Shown here: positions 36,061-44,174 of the stretch, piece by piece | How the letters are laid out: each line of letters opens with the position of its first letter | Position numbering within the stretch: the stretch's first letter is position 1 | NCBI RefSeq assembly: GCF_026127265.1 | Contig: NZ_WWFG01000002.1 | Coordinates: forward strand, 1,116,001 to 1,180,000 | Direction of reading: 5' to 3' | DNA: 64,000 nucleotides | Origin: Nostoc sp. KVJ3 | GTDB taxonomy: Bacteria > Cyanobacteriota > Cyanobacteriia > Cyanobacteriales > Nostocaceae | Program-made: the position numbers and the translations under genes | Notes under the pieces: generated by a model | Told to the model about the DNA's origin: nothing | Seen by the model: only the letters and a program-made list of their open reading frames with translations | The model's database searches: none

Positions 36061-36402
36061 ATGGCTGCTACTGCTGACTTAACTCTTGCCGAAGTACAAG
36101 CTAAATGTACTACTACTGCTGTTGCTACTTATATCGGTGCTATGGCTACATTGCCTACTGGTATCGGTTTATCAGAATTCCTTGCTATCTTCTTGCAAAG
36201 CGCGGCAGTCGCACAGGTTGCTAAAAATGCTGCTAATAGTGGTGCTTCTACTGCGGGTAACGCTCTAGCTGCATATCCGTTGCCCACTACCGGGACAGTG
36301 CAAACAGATACAGCTAATAATCTTCAGTACTACACTTCCACTTACCAGTTGAATGTATTGTCTGATGTTAGCCTTGGCAATACTGTCGCTGCCTACGTTT
36401 AG
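36061..36402 (+). CDS. Small Ala/Thr-rich protein, possible coat subunit
   Basis: This 113-residue protein starts MAATADLTLAEVQAKCTTTA, with AAGG eight bases before the ATG at 36061. It is rich in Ala and Thr with an apolar centre (LPTGIGLSEFLAIFLQSAAV). It is the promoter-proximal gene and is followed by a hairpin that could hold back downstream reading, a pattern seen when one product is needed in excess, such as a major structural subunit. The coat role is inference. Confidence 0.6.
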   Translation: MAATADLTLAEVQAKCTTTAVATYIGAMATLPTGIGLSEFLAIFLQSAAVAQVAKNAANSGASTAGNALAAYPLPTTGTVQTDTANNLQYYTSTYQLNVLSDVSLGNTVAAYV

Positions 36403-36417
36403 TAGTTTCTTGTCAAT

Positions 36418-36437
36418 AGGTAGGGTAATTCCTACCT
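36418..36437 (+). terminator. Short hairpin between the first two rightward genes
   Basis: aggtagg (36418-36424) pairs with cctacct (36431-36437) with a six-base loop. It may act as an attenuator, giving more of the first gene than of the next ones. Confidence 0.4.
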
Positions 36438-36463
36438 TATAAACATTATTTGGTATTAAAGAA

Positions 36464-37123
36464 ATGGCATCAAATGCATTAGGTCGAGATTATTTTGCAA
36501 TTTTAAGATTGCAACAAGAAATTAAGAGTGGCAAGGAAGTAAAGCCCTTGGGATTTTTCTCTTGTCGTAGTTCAACGACCCGGTTCTTGGAATTACAAAG
36601 TAAAGTGGCGGCGGCTGACGCGATTATTACTTTTACTCGTAAAAAAGTAATAAAGCGTTCCACTACACTTGCCGATGGCACGACGCTAACAGTAAGTGCC
36701 GCCGACAAAGCTGAAGGTGGTAGCAATACCAATATTGAAGCTGAAGCTGTGGCAGGTGTTATGCGTGGTTTGTCAAAAGGTAGCAAGTCTATTACCTTGA
36801 AAACAGGTAAACCTATTACGGATGGTGCTGCCCGTGCTGGCAGTTACCATACCGTAAGTTTTAGATTCCCCCAATTTGCTACTAATCTCATTATTAGTAA
36901 TGCGTTAGGAAACTTGCTCAATGCTGGCACTGTTTCACAAGCACCGTCAGAGTCGCAAATTTTTCCTTACTTCATTAGCGCTGGTGGCAAAAGATATCCT
37001 ATCGCTACATCTGCTGCTGCGACTGCCGCTCAAGATGAGAAAATTGCTACTGACAATAATGGAATAGTGGCATTGGCGGCTGAGGCGGATACTGGCACTG
37101 GTGTAGAAGCAGCACAAGGATGA
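36464..37123 (+). CDS. Structural-looking element protein
   Basis: This 219-residue protein (MASNALGRDYFAILRLQQEI) has a basic middle (FTRKKVIKRSTTLAD), a beta-rich core (AGSYHTVSFRFPQFATNLII) and an Ala-rich acidic tail. I cannot name its family. As the second gene of the rightward operon, with high Ala/Thr/Ser content, it is a candidate capsid or tube component. Confidence 0.6.
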   Translation: MASNALGRDYFAILRLQQEIKSGKEVKPLGFFSCRSSTTRFLELQSKVAAADAIITFTRKKVIKRSTTLADGTTLTVSAADKAEGGSNTNIEAEAVAGVMRGLSKGSKSITLKTGKPITDGAARAGSYHTVSFRFPQFATNLIISNALGNLLNAGTVSQAPSESQIFPYFISAGGKRYPIATSAAATAAQDEKIATDNNGIVALAAEADTGTGVEAAQG

Positions 37124-37133
37124 GGATAGGTAA

Positions 37134-37625
37134 ATGAGTACTTATGGCGTATCGACCGACTGGAGATTGATGGTAGACACAAGCCGTAGGAGCGCTTTGG
37201 ACACAGAAGGTAAGCAACTCGCAATACCACCAATAGAGCCTGACGTGTTGTTTACTTTCAATACAATCGGTATATACGTTAGTAGTGAGAGTGCAAAACC
37301 TACATGGTATCGAGCGGGTAACTTATATCAAGCGCAATTTGTACCATTCGGAAGTGCCGGATATGCTGAGGCAGATGCTTTCCCTGTAATACTCAACAGG
37401 TATCAGATACATCGATTTACTCAACTACCTGACATTGAAACAAGTTACTTAATATCATTTACTCCGCAATTCTATATCACTGACATACGGCTGCAACTGT
37501 GGCAGTACATCGGTACAAATCAGGGGGCTACTCTTGACAGTATTCTTGGTGCCACACAACAAGGGATACAACAAACGAAGAAAGCCCAAACATCACTCAA
37601 TCAACTTCTCAAAAGGAAAGCATGA
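37134..37625 (+). CDS. Element protein of unknown function
   Basis: This 163-residue protein is beta-rich with several aromatic residues (LFTFNTIGIYVSSESAKPTW, LISFTPQFYITDIRLQLWQY) and ends in a Gln-rich helix (QQGIQQTKKAQTSLNQLLKR). It starts 10 bp after the previous stop and overlaps the next gene by 4 bp, so it is translated in the same series. The role is unknown. Confidence 0.55.
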   Translation: MSTYGVSTDWRLMVDTSRRSALDTEGKQLAIPPIEPDVLFTFNTIGIYVSSESAKPTWYRAGNLYQAQFVPFGSAGYAEADAFPVILNRYQIHRFTQLPDIETSYLISFTPQFYITDIRLQLWQYIGTNQGATLDSILGATQQGIQQTKKAQTSLNQLLKRKA

Positions 37626-37846
37626 ACGCAAACACTTTACGCATTATTCAATTAGCACTAAGTCTCATCGGTGAAAGTTTTCAAGTACTAGGACAGACAA
37701 AGGTAGTAAGTTCTAATACCGCCAACACTGTTGCAGGTATTACTAGCATCTTATTGCAAGCAATTCAGCAACCTGCCCAACCACAGCAACAGTCACCCGT
37801 CAACGTACCACACACATTAGTAGAGGGGAACGATCATGCCATCTAG
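37622..37846 (+). CDS. Small element protein with hydrophobic helix
   Basis: This 74-residue protein has an apolar helix (TLRIIQLALSLIGESFQVLG, residues 5-24), a Thr/Val segment (ANTVAGITSILLQAI) and a Pro/Gln tail. It overlaps both neighbours (ATGA with the upstream gene, 11 bp with the downstream one). Membrane association is possible; function is unknown. Confidence 0.5.
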   Translation: MNANTLRIIQLALSLIGESFQVLGQTKVVSSNTANTVAGITSILLQAIQQPAQPQQQSPVNVPHTLVEGNDHAI

Positions 37847-38027
37847 ACCTTTTTATGGTGATTTACCACGTCAGCGAATTCTGCCCGAAGGTTTGAAAAC
37901 ATCCTTATCAGAAGCGCAAAAAGTACGTGTAATAAAGGATGAATTAAAAGCTAAAAAATCTATTGTTGTAGCAGTACCATTACAACCTGTACAAGCACCT
38001 GTTAGTGAGGTGAAAAATGCGGGCTAA
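37836..38027 (+). CDS. Small basic element protein
   Basis: This 63-residue protein (MPSRPFYGDLPRQRILPEGL) is basic and ends with a Pro/Val-rich tail. It overlaps both neighbours by 11 bp, which is the main support that it is real. No family is recognised. Confidence 0.5.
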   Translation: MPSRPFYGDLPRQRILPEGLKTSLSEAQKVRVIKDELKAKKSIVVAVPLQPVQAPVSEVKNAG

Positions 38028-38241
38028 GTTTAAAGTCGTAAGCGTTACGAATTACGCTAACTGCCACCAAACAGCCAAGTTAGAGGCTGTCACAAATACA
38101 AGTGAAGAGAACAAAGATTTTTGGAAGTTCACACCATACGCTGAATTAACAATAGATGTTTCTAACACTGAAGCGCAAGACTTTTTTATTGCTGGACGAG
38201 AATATTACCTTGACTTCTCGCTTGCTAGCAAAGTAGCGTAA
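38017..38241 (+). CDS. Small element protein, last of the rightward structural series
   Basis: This 74-residue protein (MRAKFKVVSVTNYANCHQTA, then WKFTPYAELTIDVSNTEAQD) looks like a compact beta fold. It overlaps the previous gene by 11 bp and is followed 24 bp later by a strong terminator. Function unknown. Confidence 0.55.
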   Translation: MRAKFKVVSVTNYANCHQTAKLEAVTNTSEENKDFWKFTPYAELTIDVSNTEAQDFFIAGREYYLDFSLASKVA

Positions 38242-38265
38242 CAGCATTTTTCTTTCCTCACACAT

Positions 38266-38310
38266 ACACCCTATCAATTATCTCCCTTGATGTATTGGTA
38301 GGGTGTTTTT
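38266..38310 (+). terminator. Intrinsic terminator of the rightward structural operon
   Basis: acaccctatcaat (38266-38278) pairs with attggtagggtgt (38294-38306), followed by a U-tract. It is a clear intrinsic terminator. Confidence 0.85.
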
Positions 38311-38349
38311 CTGTCTATACCAGGGTACTAAAATGAGAGTAAAAATAAA

Positions 38350-38622
38350 ATGGACAAACATCTCGCAGGTGAATTTATGGCAACATTGTTAACAATAGGA
38401 ATACCTCTATCAATGTTACTTCTTAAGGAAATGATAGATAGCAGAAAACATCGACAAGAGCTTGCTAGACAGCAAGAAAGGAGAGATGAGGCAATGGCAT
38501 ACGATTTAACGAGCCTGAAGTCTAATAGCCAAAATAACAGCCGTATCCTTGACGATATACAGCACGATATATCAGAAGTGAGAGAACGTCTTGTAAGAGT
38601 AGAAACAAAGATAAGCTTGTAG
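38350..38622 (+). CDS. Small membrane-anchored coiled-coil protein
   Basis: This 90-residue protein has one N-terminal membrane helix (FMATLLTIGIPLSMLLLKEM, residues 9-28), a charged linker and a C-terminal coiled coil (ILDDIQHDISEVRERLVRVE). This shape recalls small holin-accessory or XhlA-type proteins of phages, in which the parts come in the other order. It follows a terminator, so it needs its own promoter or read-through. Array C follows 22 bp after its stop. Confidence 0.6.
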   Translation: MDKHLAGEFMATLLTIGIPLSMLLLKEMIDSRKHRQELARQQERRDEAMAYDLTSLKSNSQNNSRILDDIQHDISEVRERLVRVETKISL

Positions 38623-38643
38623 TGATATACCTGTTTTTAAAAG

Positions 38644-38696
38644 TGTCACTTATTGTGACAGAAAAAATGACATAAAAAGTGTCATTTTTTTTGTCA
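38644..38696. promoter_or_regulatory. TGWCA array C (five motifs, 12-bp period)
   Basis: TGTCA, TGACA, TGACA, TGTCA, TGTCA start at 38644, 38656, 38668, 38680 and 38692. The array sits between two convergent transcripts, followed by agaggtat and then the leftward terminator. Confidence 0.85.
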
Positions 38697-38721
38697 CTTT
38701 TCTAGAGAGGTATACCCCAAT

Positions 38722-38755
38722 AAAAAAACACCACAAGTATTGAACCTGTGATGTT
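38722..38755 (-). terminator. Terminator of the leftward replication-like operon
   Basis: Read on the minus strand, AACATCACAGG pairs with CTTGTGGTGTT using two G-U pairs, followed by a run of seven U. It lies 22 bp after the stop of the gene at 38777. Confidence 0.7.
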
Positions 38756-38776
38756 GCTGAAAGTATTGATATTGCG

Positions 38777-39586
38777 TTATTTGTTGCTGTTTAATTCTAT
38801 TGCTGCTATTAGTTCATCTTTTTTCATATTGCTATAGCCCTTTATTTTAAGGTCAGTGGCAATTTTCTTGAGTTCCCTAATACTTCTATCGCTAATACTT
38901 GCTTCCCCTTTGTTGCCTTTATTTACTTGTTCCCAGAATTCATTCGACGGTATATCGTTATCACCGTCAAATATTTCGCATTCATCAGCATCATCGTCTA
39001 TGCCTTCTCCCAGCCATTCAGCCCTATTCCCTAGATTAGCTACATCTTCTTCCTTCTCATCTGATACAAGTTTGATAGCAGTATCGTCCGCCGCAATGTC
39101 TTGTTCCCCCAACGACATTTCCCTATTGTTGTCTTCATCAAAATCTCCTACCCATTGTTGCTTAATATCGCCTATTAACTCTTGCTTCCACTGTTCAAAG
39201 CTTTTATGTGGAAATTGCTGCGATAATGCCAGCGCTTGCGCTTCAATGCTTTGTTGTTCTCTACTACTGCATTTTGATTCACAGTGCAATAAGAAGTCAT
39301 CGAGAAAGCATCTTAATACCTTAATATCAATCCGCCCGTTGTTTTCCCATCCCATATTCACTACTATCTTCTGATAGAAGTACTCGAATACGTACTTGCT
39401 ATCAAACAGTACTGAGTAACAATGTTCTCTTTTTTTGTCACTGAACTCTTTTACCATCCCACTGTCTAACATCATTTCTACTCTTGGCACGGTAGAGGAT
39501 ACTGCTACATTTCGTTTACCACCTTGCTGTTGAAAATATTGCCAGTGAAATTGTCCGATGTGGGGATAATTTACTTCTTCCTTCAT
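38777..39586 (-). CDS. Element protein with C-terminal SAP/Rho-N-like domain
   Basis: This 269-residue protein ends with a SAP/Rho-N-like helix-extension-helix (IRELKKIATDLKIKGYSNMK then KDELIAAIEL), a small nucleic-acid binding module. The N-terminal half looks like a folded domain with possible winged helix (HIGQFHWQYFQQQGGKRNVA, VPRVEMMLDSGMVKEF), and the middle is a long acidic linker. The stop of the upstream nuclease-like gene is 6 bp away. It may bind DNA during replication or packaging; that is inference. Confidence 0.6.
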   Translation of the reverse strand: MKEEVNYPHIGQFHWQYFQQQGGKRNVAVSSTVPRVEMMLDSGMVKEFSDKKREHCYSVLFDSKYVFEYFYQKIVVNMGWENNGRIDIKVLRCFLDDFLLHCESKCSSREQQSIEAQALALSQQFPHKSFEQWKQELIGDIKQQWVGDFDEDNNREMSLGEQDIAADDTAIKLVSDEKEEDVANLGNRAEWLGEGIDDDADECEIFDGDNDIPSNEFWEQVNKGNKGEASISDRSIRELKKIATDLKIKGYSNMKKDELIAAIELNSNK

Positions 39587-39592
39587 GACTTT

Positions 39593-40129
39593 TTATCCTT
39601 GCACTATTTGGCGTAGGGTTGATTCTAATAAGTTACTGCTAACAATTGGATGCATATAAAAGCGCTTGCGGTTGTTGTCATAACATCCGAAGGCTGTATT
39701 GTGATCTGATACGAGTATTATTGTTTTTGCGAACATTGGAGTAATAGAAGACAACTGAGACATTTTACTAATGAAGTTGTTGTCCTGTACCCCTTTGTAC
39801 TCAATAAATACCTGTGCTAACGACGTGTGAGTTGTGTCATGAAAAGTGTTTACTAACTCTGCCAGTACTGCATTAGCAATAGGCTGATTACGTCTTGCTG
39901 TTATTTGAAAATCTACTTTCCACCGAATACTGCCGAAGTCTAAAGTACTATGAACATCAATGTCGAATAATGCTTTGTCAAAGTAGTTCGATATCATTTT
40001 GTAGCAATTGAATTCTGCTGTTGAGTCAAAACAAGTTTGTTCTTTGCTTTGTCTTACTTCACTTCTCAGTCCTGACTCAATGTCGTAGTAGACTCGTTTA
40101 ACTTTTGAGTATTGTTGGCTAGTTTTCAT
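39593..40129 (-). CDS. Putative PD-(D/E)XK nuclease
   Basis: This 178-residue protein has the order expected of this fold: FDSTAEFNCYKMI (Glu in the first helix), HSTLDFGSIRWKVDFQIT (Asp strand) and VFIEYKG (E-x-K). Similar layouts occur in phage-type nucleases that cut branched DNA or resolve junctions. The ATG at 40129 is supported by AAGGG eight bases upstream. Array D lies immediately upstream. The call rests on motif order, not on a sequence match. Confidence 0.55.
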   Translation of the reverse strand: MKTSQQYSKVKRVYYDIESGLRSEVRQSKEQTCFDSTAEFNCYKMISNYFDKALFDIDVHSTLDFGSIRWKVDFQITARRNQPIANAVLAELVNTFHDTTHTSLAQVFIEYKGVQDNNFISKMSQLSSITPMFAKTIILVSDHNTAFGCYDNNRKRFYMHPIVSSNLLESTLRQIVQG

Positions 40130-40151
40130 TGCATACCCTTACTTTAGAAAG

Positions 40152-40204
40152 TGTCATTTTATCTGTCACTTTAATTGACATTATTTTTGTCAAAAAAAGT
40201 GACA
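40152..40204. promoter_or_regulatory. TGWCA array D (five motifs, 12-bp period)
   Basis: TGTCA, TGTCA, TGACA, TGTCA, TGACA start at 40152, 40164, 40176, 40188 and 40200. The array fills the gap between the ATPase stop and the start of the nuclease-like gene, ending 23 bp upstream of that ATG. Confidence 0.85.
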
Positions 40205-40223
40205 CTTCTAGAGATACCTATGC

Positions 40224-41684
40224 CTACTCTTTTTTGAGTGACTGTTGCTTGATAAATCCCATTGCAGTACCTAGTCGTTCGTAGGTATAGCCGAAGTTTG
40301 CCATTAGCATAATTATTTCATCCATATCACGCCTACCAACATCGAAGCTCATACGTGATGCAATTTCTTTTTTTAGTGAATCTTGTGGTATCTCTACATC
40401 AATAAGCTTTGATGCTTCTGATGCATATCGGTTGCTCCTATTATTTGCGGCTACTTTTGGCAATTCTTCCTTGATGTACTTCGTAAGTACTTTTGAGAGC
40501 ATACTACCTACGCCACTGTTATCACCCTTCAGGTATTTGAAATGTCTTGCAAAATGAGCTATTCCATCTTCTACGCTTTCCCATATCCCACAATAGTTAC
40601 CTACTGCAATCGGCACTATACAGTATGCCCATTGCTCGGATGGTATCTCATTGGGTATCTCGTTAGGTGAAAGTCGTACCATATCTCTTAATGCCTTGGC
40701 ATAAATACGTTTGATGTTTGGCATCTCAGCTTCACCCCAGATGCGTTGAAATATTCTTTGTTGTGCTTCCCAGTCATAGGCTATACGTTTAGCCATGGGA
40801 GTACCATTTTTAAACTTGAGAGTAAGCATACGACGGTACATTTCACCAAACTCTACCTTTCCTTCGGAAGCTAAATCGAATACGCTCGTAAGTACTTTGT
40901 AGCAGTATGTTTGATACTCTGATTTACCTTCGTCGTTCGATGCAGCGCTCTTTCGCCTGATGCTATCTTCTTTGTTCGTAGCAAGCAGCACTTGATAGAA
41001 GTCCATTGCCTTAACAACAAATATCGAAGGATTAAAGTTGTCAAATACCGCTAGACTCACTTCACTGCCCCTGAAACTATTATCAAGGCGTTCACATATA
41101 CTCGCCCCCGTATCGGCTGGCATGAATTGAAGTGTCAGATGGTCAGGATAGTGCTGCCTGATACTTTTGCTGAGTTCTGTCTTTCCACTCCCCCGATTAC
41201 CCAAAAAATAGGGTATTGGGATATCCATCTTTTTCGATGAAACACACTGACAATTTAGGAGCATCAATGACACTGCTATAGGGTACTGATGCTCGCTGTC
41301 AGGCATTTGTACAAATGTTGGCAGATAGACATCCCTAAGCCACCGCCCGTACTGCCTTGCAATGTCGTTGCAATTTTCATCAAATCCAAACTCTTTGACA
41401 CCACAAGGAAGTTTGAAATCATCATCAAGGTCGTACTTGGGAAACAACCTCTCTGACTTCTTACTGCTCTCACTCTCGTTATTATCGTTGCTTGCAAGTG
41501 GGATATTTATCTGAGTAACTTGTGACTCAATAAGTAATTTCTCGTCATCAGTGAGTTCTTTATCCGCTTCCATTTGTTTTAATATCTCAGATATCTTTTG
41601 CTGTTGCTTACTTCCGCTGAATATCGTCTTAGCGATTTGCTTCTTGTAGCCCTCTGTCTTTTCACTCATATCTACATCTCGCAT
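40224..41684 (-). CDS. P-loop ATPase, probable replication helicase of the element
   Basis: This 486-residue protein has Walker A FLGNRGSGKTEL (about residues 159-170) and Walker B VSLAVFDNFNP (about 204-214), with an arginine-rich segment (MYRRMLTLKF, near 283) that could hold a finger or sensor. The layout resembles virus- and plasmid-type replicative helicases or primase-helicases. The N-terminal 90 residues are charged and probably flexible. Start may be at 41684 or five codons later (MSEKTEGYKKQ). It overlaps the upstream gene by 13 bp. A packaging ATPase is the other possibility. Confidence 0.65.
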   Translation of the reverse strand: MRDVDMSEKTEGYKKQIAKTIFSGSKQQQKISEILKQMEADKELTDDEKLLIESQVTQINIPLASNDNNESESSKKSERLFPKYDLDDDFKLPCGVKEFGFDENCNDIARQYGRWLRDVYLPTFVQMPDSEHQYPIAVSLMLLNCQCVSSKKMDIPIPYFLGNRGSGKTELSKSIRQHYPDHLTLQFMPADTGASICERLDNSFRGSEVSLAVFDNFNPSIFVVKAMDFYQVLLATNKEDSIRRKSAASNDEGKSEYQTYCYKVLTSVFDLASEGKVEFGEMYRRMLTLKFKNGTPMAKRIAYDWEAQQRIFQRIWGEAEMPNIKRIYAKALRDMVRLSPNEIPNEIPSEQWAYCIVPIAVGNYCGIWESVEDGIAHFARHFKYLKGDNSGVGSMLSKVLTKYIKEELPKVAANNRSNRYASEASKLIDVEIPQDSLKKEIASRMSFDVGRRDMDEIIMLMANFGYTYERLGTAMGFIKQQSLKKE

Positions 41685-41986
41685 GATGGGAATTTACAAT
41701 CTTTCTCGATATCAGAGTTGTATACAATTGTTGCGACTATCATTGATAACTGCCATCTAAGCAGTATCAGATATTTGCTTTGTTGTGTAGCTGGCTGCAT
41801 TATCTGCCATAGCTTATCGTATCCCCTGCGTGGCTGTTGGCATTCCATATCTACCATTAGGCTTCTGAGATATTGATATGTTCTCTTGCTGTTAAGCAAG
41901 TCTCCTCTGTAGCCTAAGTTTTTGAGTGTAGATAAGCAGAATTCAAAGTTTTCGAAGTGTGGTGAGTCTGGTGTTTGTGTTGTCAT
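41672..41986 (-). CDS. Small element protein upstream of the ATPase
   Basis: This 104-residue protein (MTTQTPDSPHFENFEFCLST) is overlapped by the ATPase start by 13 bp and overlaps the next upstream gene by 4 bp, indicating coupled translation. It contains helical and basic segments but no recognisable motif. Confidence 0.55.
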   Translation of the reverse strand: MTTQTPDSPHFENFEFCLSTLKNLGYRGDLLNSKRTYQYLRSLMVDMECQQPRRGYDKLWQIMQPATQQSKYLILLRWQLSMIVATIVYNSDIEKDCKFPSCEM

Positions 41987-42204
41987 TTTGCCTTAAATTC
42001 CTCACAAATGTAAGCAGTAAAGTGTATCAGTGTATCGAGTGAAGTAGAGAACCCATCAGAACAGCTATAAAGTGTGTGTGAGTTCAGGTCTTGGTAATGC
42101 CAGTGCCAAGTACCTGTTTGCATATCACGTTCGATAACAAGCCCCTCAATGCATTCTTCAGCTTTTAGGGCTACTCGTAAATTGTCGTTGTGTGTTGTAA
42201 TCAT
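41983..42204 (-). CDS. Small element protein
   Basis: This protein of 73 residues starts MITTHNDNLRVALKAEECIE at 42204; a start at 42234 would lie within array E and is less likely. It has Trp/His-rich beta strands (TGTWHWHYQDLNSHTLYSCS). It is coupled to the next gene by an ATGA overlap. No family is recognised. Confidence 0.5.
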   Translation of the reverse strand: MITTHNDNLRVALKAEECIEGLVIERDMQTGTWHWHYQDLNSHTLYSCSDGFSTSLDTLIHFTAYICEEFKAK

Positions 42205-42228
42205 CGTTGATAGGTATGTTTTAGAAAG

Positions 42229-42281
42229 TGTCATTATTTATGTCAAAAAAAGTGTCAAAATATTTGTCAGATAAAGTGACA
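42229..42281. promoter_or_regulatory. TGWCA array E (five motifs, 12-bp period)
   Basis: TGTCA x4 and TGACA start at 42229, 42241, 42253, 42265 and 42277. Its right edge (gggtatca) carries the stop codon of the 59-residue gene at 42300-42479, and its left edge lies 25 bp before the next gene start. Confidence 0.85.
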
Positions 42282-42299
42282 CTTTTGTTTGCAAGGGTA

Positions 42300-42479
42300 T
42301 CAACTACGAGATTTGTACCCTATTACTCTCTCGATTACCTGTGATTGATAGCTAACACTTTGCAGTATTCCCTGAAGTATTAAAGTATCTACTTTACTCA
42401 AATCAGAAACCTCTATTGCCCTTGCTAGAGAGGTTTCGGCAAGCAATAACCACTTAAGCGATTCAGTAATTGCATCCAT
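42300..42479 (-). CDS. Small helical element protein (59 residues)
   Basis: This open frame reads MDAITESLKWLLLAETSLAR and continues IEVSDLSKVDTLIL to a TGA at 42300-42302. Its ATG follows the stop of the upstream gene with no gap (TAAATGG on the minus strand), the tightest possible translational coupling, which supports a real gene despite its size. It is helical; function unknown. Confidence 0.55.
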   Translation of the reverse strand: MDAITESLKWLLLAETSLARAIEVSDLSKVDTLILQGILQSVSYQSQVIERVIGYKSRS

Positions 42480-43436
42480 TTATTTGCCCATTACTACTGC
42501 TAGAAAATCGAGAAACAATTTACCATCCTTCAGGGATGCCACGTCAAACACATCTTTTAATGTCGTTGCATTTGTCGTTAAACCCGCTTCATTGAAGTTT
42601 TTTATGATGAATGCCTGACGTGCTTCCAATACCTTTGTTGGGTCAACACCACCACTGCTGCCCCAACTACCTTTACCGCTCTTCTTTTCTTCTTTTTTCG
42701 GCAACGCTACAGTGATTGCATCGTAGGATGGGAGATTGCCAGTGAATGGGAAGCACTCTACCTTGTGTCCTGTAATCTTGCCCATTACATTCTTTCTTGG
42801 CACATTAGGCAGCATTTCAGGCGAAAGCGCTGGGAGCGACATCAGTCCGGCATCGTTGATTAGCAATGCTGCTTCGTAGGCGGGTGTACCCTCATCAGGT
42901 GTATTACCTTCATTACCGATAAGGTATGCCCAAAAAACTGCAAGTGCTTCCTCTAAGGCAGGGCATTGCTCATCTGTGATATTGAGCCGTGCCACGATTT
43001 CGCGAGTTTCATTTGTAGCAATAATCTTCAATTCATGCAGTACCTTTACAAAGGTTTTTAAGGCAGGAATGCCGCTTACTTCGATAGCAGCATTACATCC
43101 ATCTTTTTGCCATTGCAAGGCTTGAGCTTCACCTGCTGCTTTATCAAAGCTACCCTTAGCACCACCCTCGCCCTGCTTCCATACCTTAAACTCAAAAATA
43201 CCACCCTTGGGATTACAGCTTCCGCTTGCAAGAGTGCTGATGAGCCAATAATTTTCACCATCGATCATCCCAGCAAATGCACTTCCTTGGATCGTGAATT
43301 CTGTACCTGTGAAGTTGTACTTTTCCCTATCCCCTGCTTGTTTATTGTTCGTTGTCAGGCAAGCCCAAAGCTTACCGTCGTTGTCAAATGAAACTTGTCC
43401 GAAGCCGATGTAAGCGTCTAAAGGTGCGTTAGCCAT
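42480..43436 (-). CDS. Element protein, possibly single-strand DNA-binding or structural
   Basis: This protein of 318 residues starts MANAPLDAYIGFGQVSFDND; the ATG at 43436 is preferred over one at 43502 because AAGGA lies ten bases upstream. The N-terminal 120 residues look like a beta barrel (YNFTGTEFTIQGSAF, GENYWLISTLAS). A Lys/Gly/Ser-rich linker (KKEEKKSGKGSWGSSGG) leads to a 57-residue C-terminal module starting DPTKVLEARQAF. That module is repeated as the separate protein at 46110-46316. SSB-like barrel plus tail is possible but unproven. Confidence 0.55.
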   Translation of the reverse strand: MANAPLDAYIGFGQVSFDNDGKLWACLTTNNKQAGDREKYNFTGTEFTIQGSAFAGMIDGENYWLISTLASGSCNPKGGIFEFKVWKQGEGGAKGSFDKAAGEAQALQWQKDGCNAAIEVSGIPALKTFVKVLHELKIIATNETREIVARLNITDEQCPALEEALAVFWAYLIGNEGNTPDEGTPAYEAALLINDAGLMSLPALSPEMLPNVPRKNVMGKITGHKVECFPFTGNLPSYDAITVALPKKEEKKSGKGSWGSSGGVDPTKVLEARQAFIIKNFNEAGLTTNATTLKDVFDVASLKDGKLFLDFLAVVMGK

Positions 43437-43509
43437 TTGTCGTAATTCCTTGTTGTTTGTAAAGTGTTTGTGTGTCGTGTGGCATACCATCACGGTTGTC
43501 ACGGTTTAG

Positions 43510-43701
43510 TTAATTGATGAGTGTGAATTGAACTACACAACCCATGTCAGATGTGATGTGTACTTTTCGCACCCGATACCTCTTACCGAAAGATAGTCGA
43601 GTAAAAAGTAGGGTGTTTGTTTGGCAAAATACATCCGTCAATCTTCTGTAAACAATGTGTTCTATCTCGATAATTTCTTGGGCAGTGCTAAGTTTTTGCA
43701 T
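43510..43701 (-). CDS. Small element protein
   Basis: This 63-residue protein (MQKLSTAQEIIEIEHIVYRR) has AGGA eight bases before the ATG at 43701, so this start is preferred over one at 43725. It is probably a small beta barrel (LSFGKRYRVRKVHITSDMGC). Function is unknown. Confidence 0.5.
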   Translation of the reverse strand: MQKLSTAQEIIEIEHIVYRRLTDVFCQTNTLLFTRLSFGKRYRVRKVHITSDMGCVVQFTLIN

Positions 43702-43711
43702 CGTTGTAGTC

Positions 43712-43858
43712 CTATTTTTTAGCATCCTTGAAGGCTTGTGATAGTTGCTCTACTTGGGACGTAGGTAAGCTATTGAGATTGATATCTACCTTGATATTTA
43801 ACTCTTTAGCGTCCCGTTCTATGTCTTTGATAAGTTGCGTTTTAGTGGTGTTATGCAT
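43712..43858 (-). CDS. Very small element protein (48 residues)
   Basis: The open frame MHNTTKTQLIKDIERDAKEL continues NIKVDINLNSLPTSQVEQLS and ends FKDAKK. It overlaps the upstream gene by 8 bp and its stop lies 11 bp before the next gene, so it closes the only gap in the series. The composition is that of a soluble helical protein. Confidence 0.5.
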   Translation of the reverse strand: MHNTTKTQLIKDIERDAKELNIKVDINLNSLPTSQVEQLSQAFKDAKK

Positions 43859-44105
43859 ACTTCTTGTCTAGGTTGATAAGTGCCTGTAAGTTATATGCCA
43901 ACTCACCATACGACATAAGACCATGTTCCCAGTTTCGCAAGCTAAACCATACTCGTAAATAGTCGTTTTGTCGTGTTTTAAGTGTCTTTTTTAAGCAGTA
44001 ACAAAGCATGTAATTCATGAGAGCATTATCGTCGTGTACATTCCCGGTGTAATGTAGAATCGTTCCAAGTCTCTGGCATTGTTCTCTGGCTGAAATACGC
44101 ATCAT
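43851..44105 (-). CDS. Small basic element protein
   Basis: This 84-residue basic protein (MMRISAREQCQRLGTILHYT, then MNYMLCYCLKKTLKTRQNDY) is helical and overlaps the next gene by 8 bp. No family is recognised. It lies 69 bp after the stop of the 304-residue gene. Confidence 0.5.
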   Translation of the reverse strand: MMRISAREQCQRLGTILHYTGNVHDDNALMNYMLCYCLKKTLKTRQNDYLRVWFSLRNWEHGLMSYGELAYNLQALINLDKKYA

Positions 44106-44174
44106 TGCTGTCCCTCTTGTATGTTGTCAATATTGCTGTAAAGAGTATCATCAATACTATTTGTACTCTCATTA

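Noticed and set aside
40152..40204. Reading the TGWCA arrays as transcription terminators
   Set aside because: TGTCA and TGACA can pair in some arrays (A, D), but array F has all five motifs in one orientation and cannot fold, while number and spacing stay constant.
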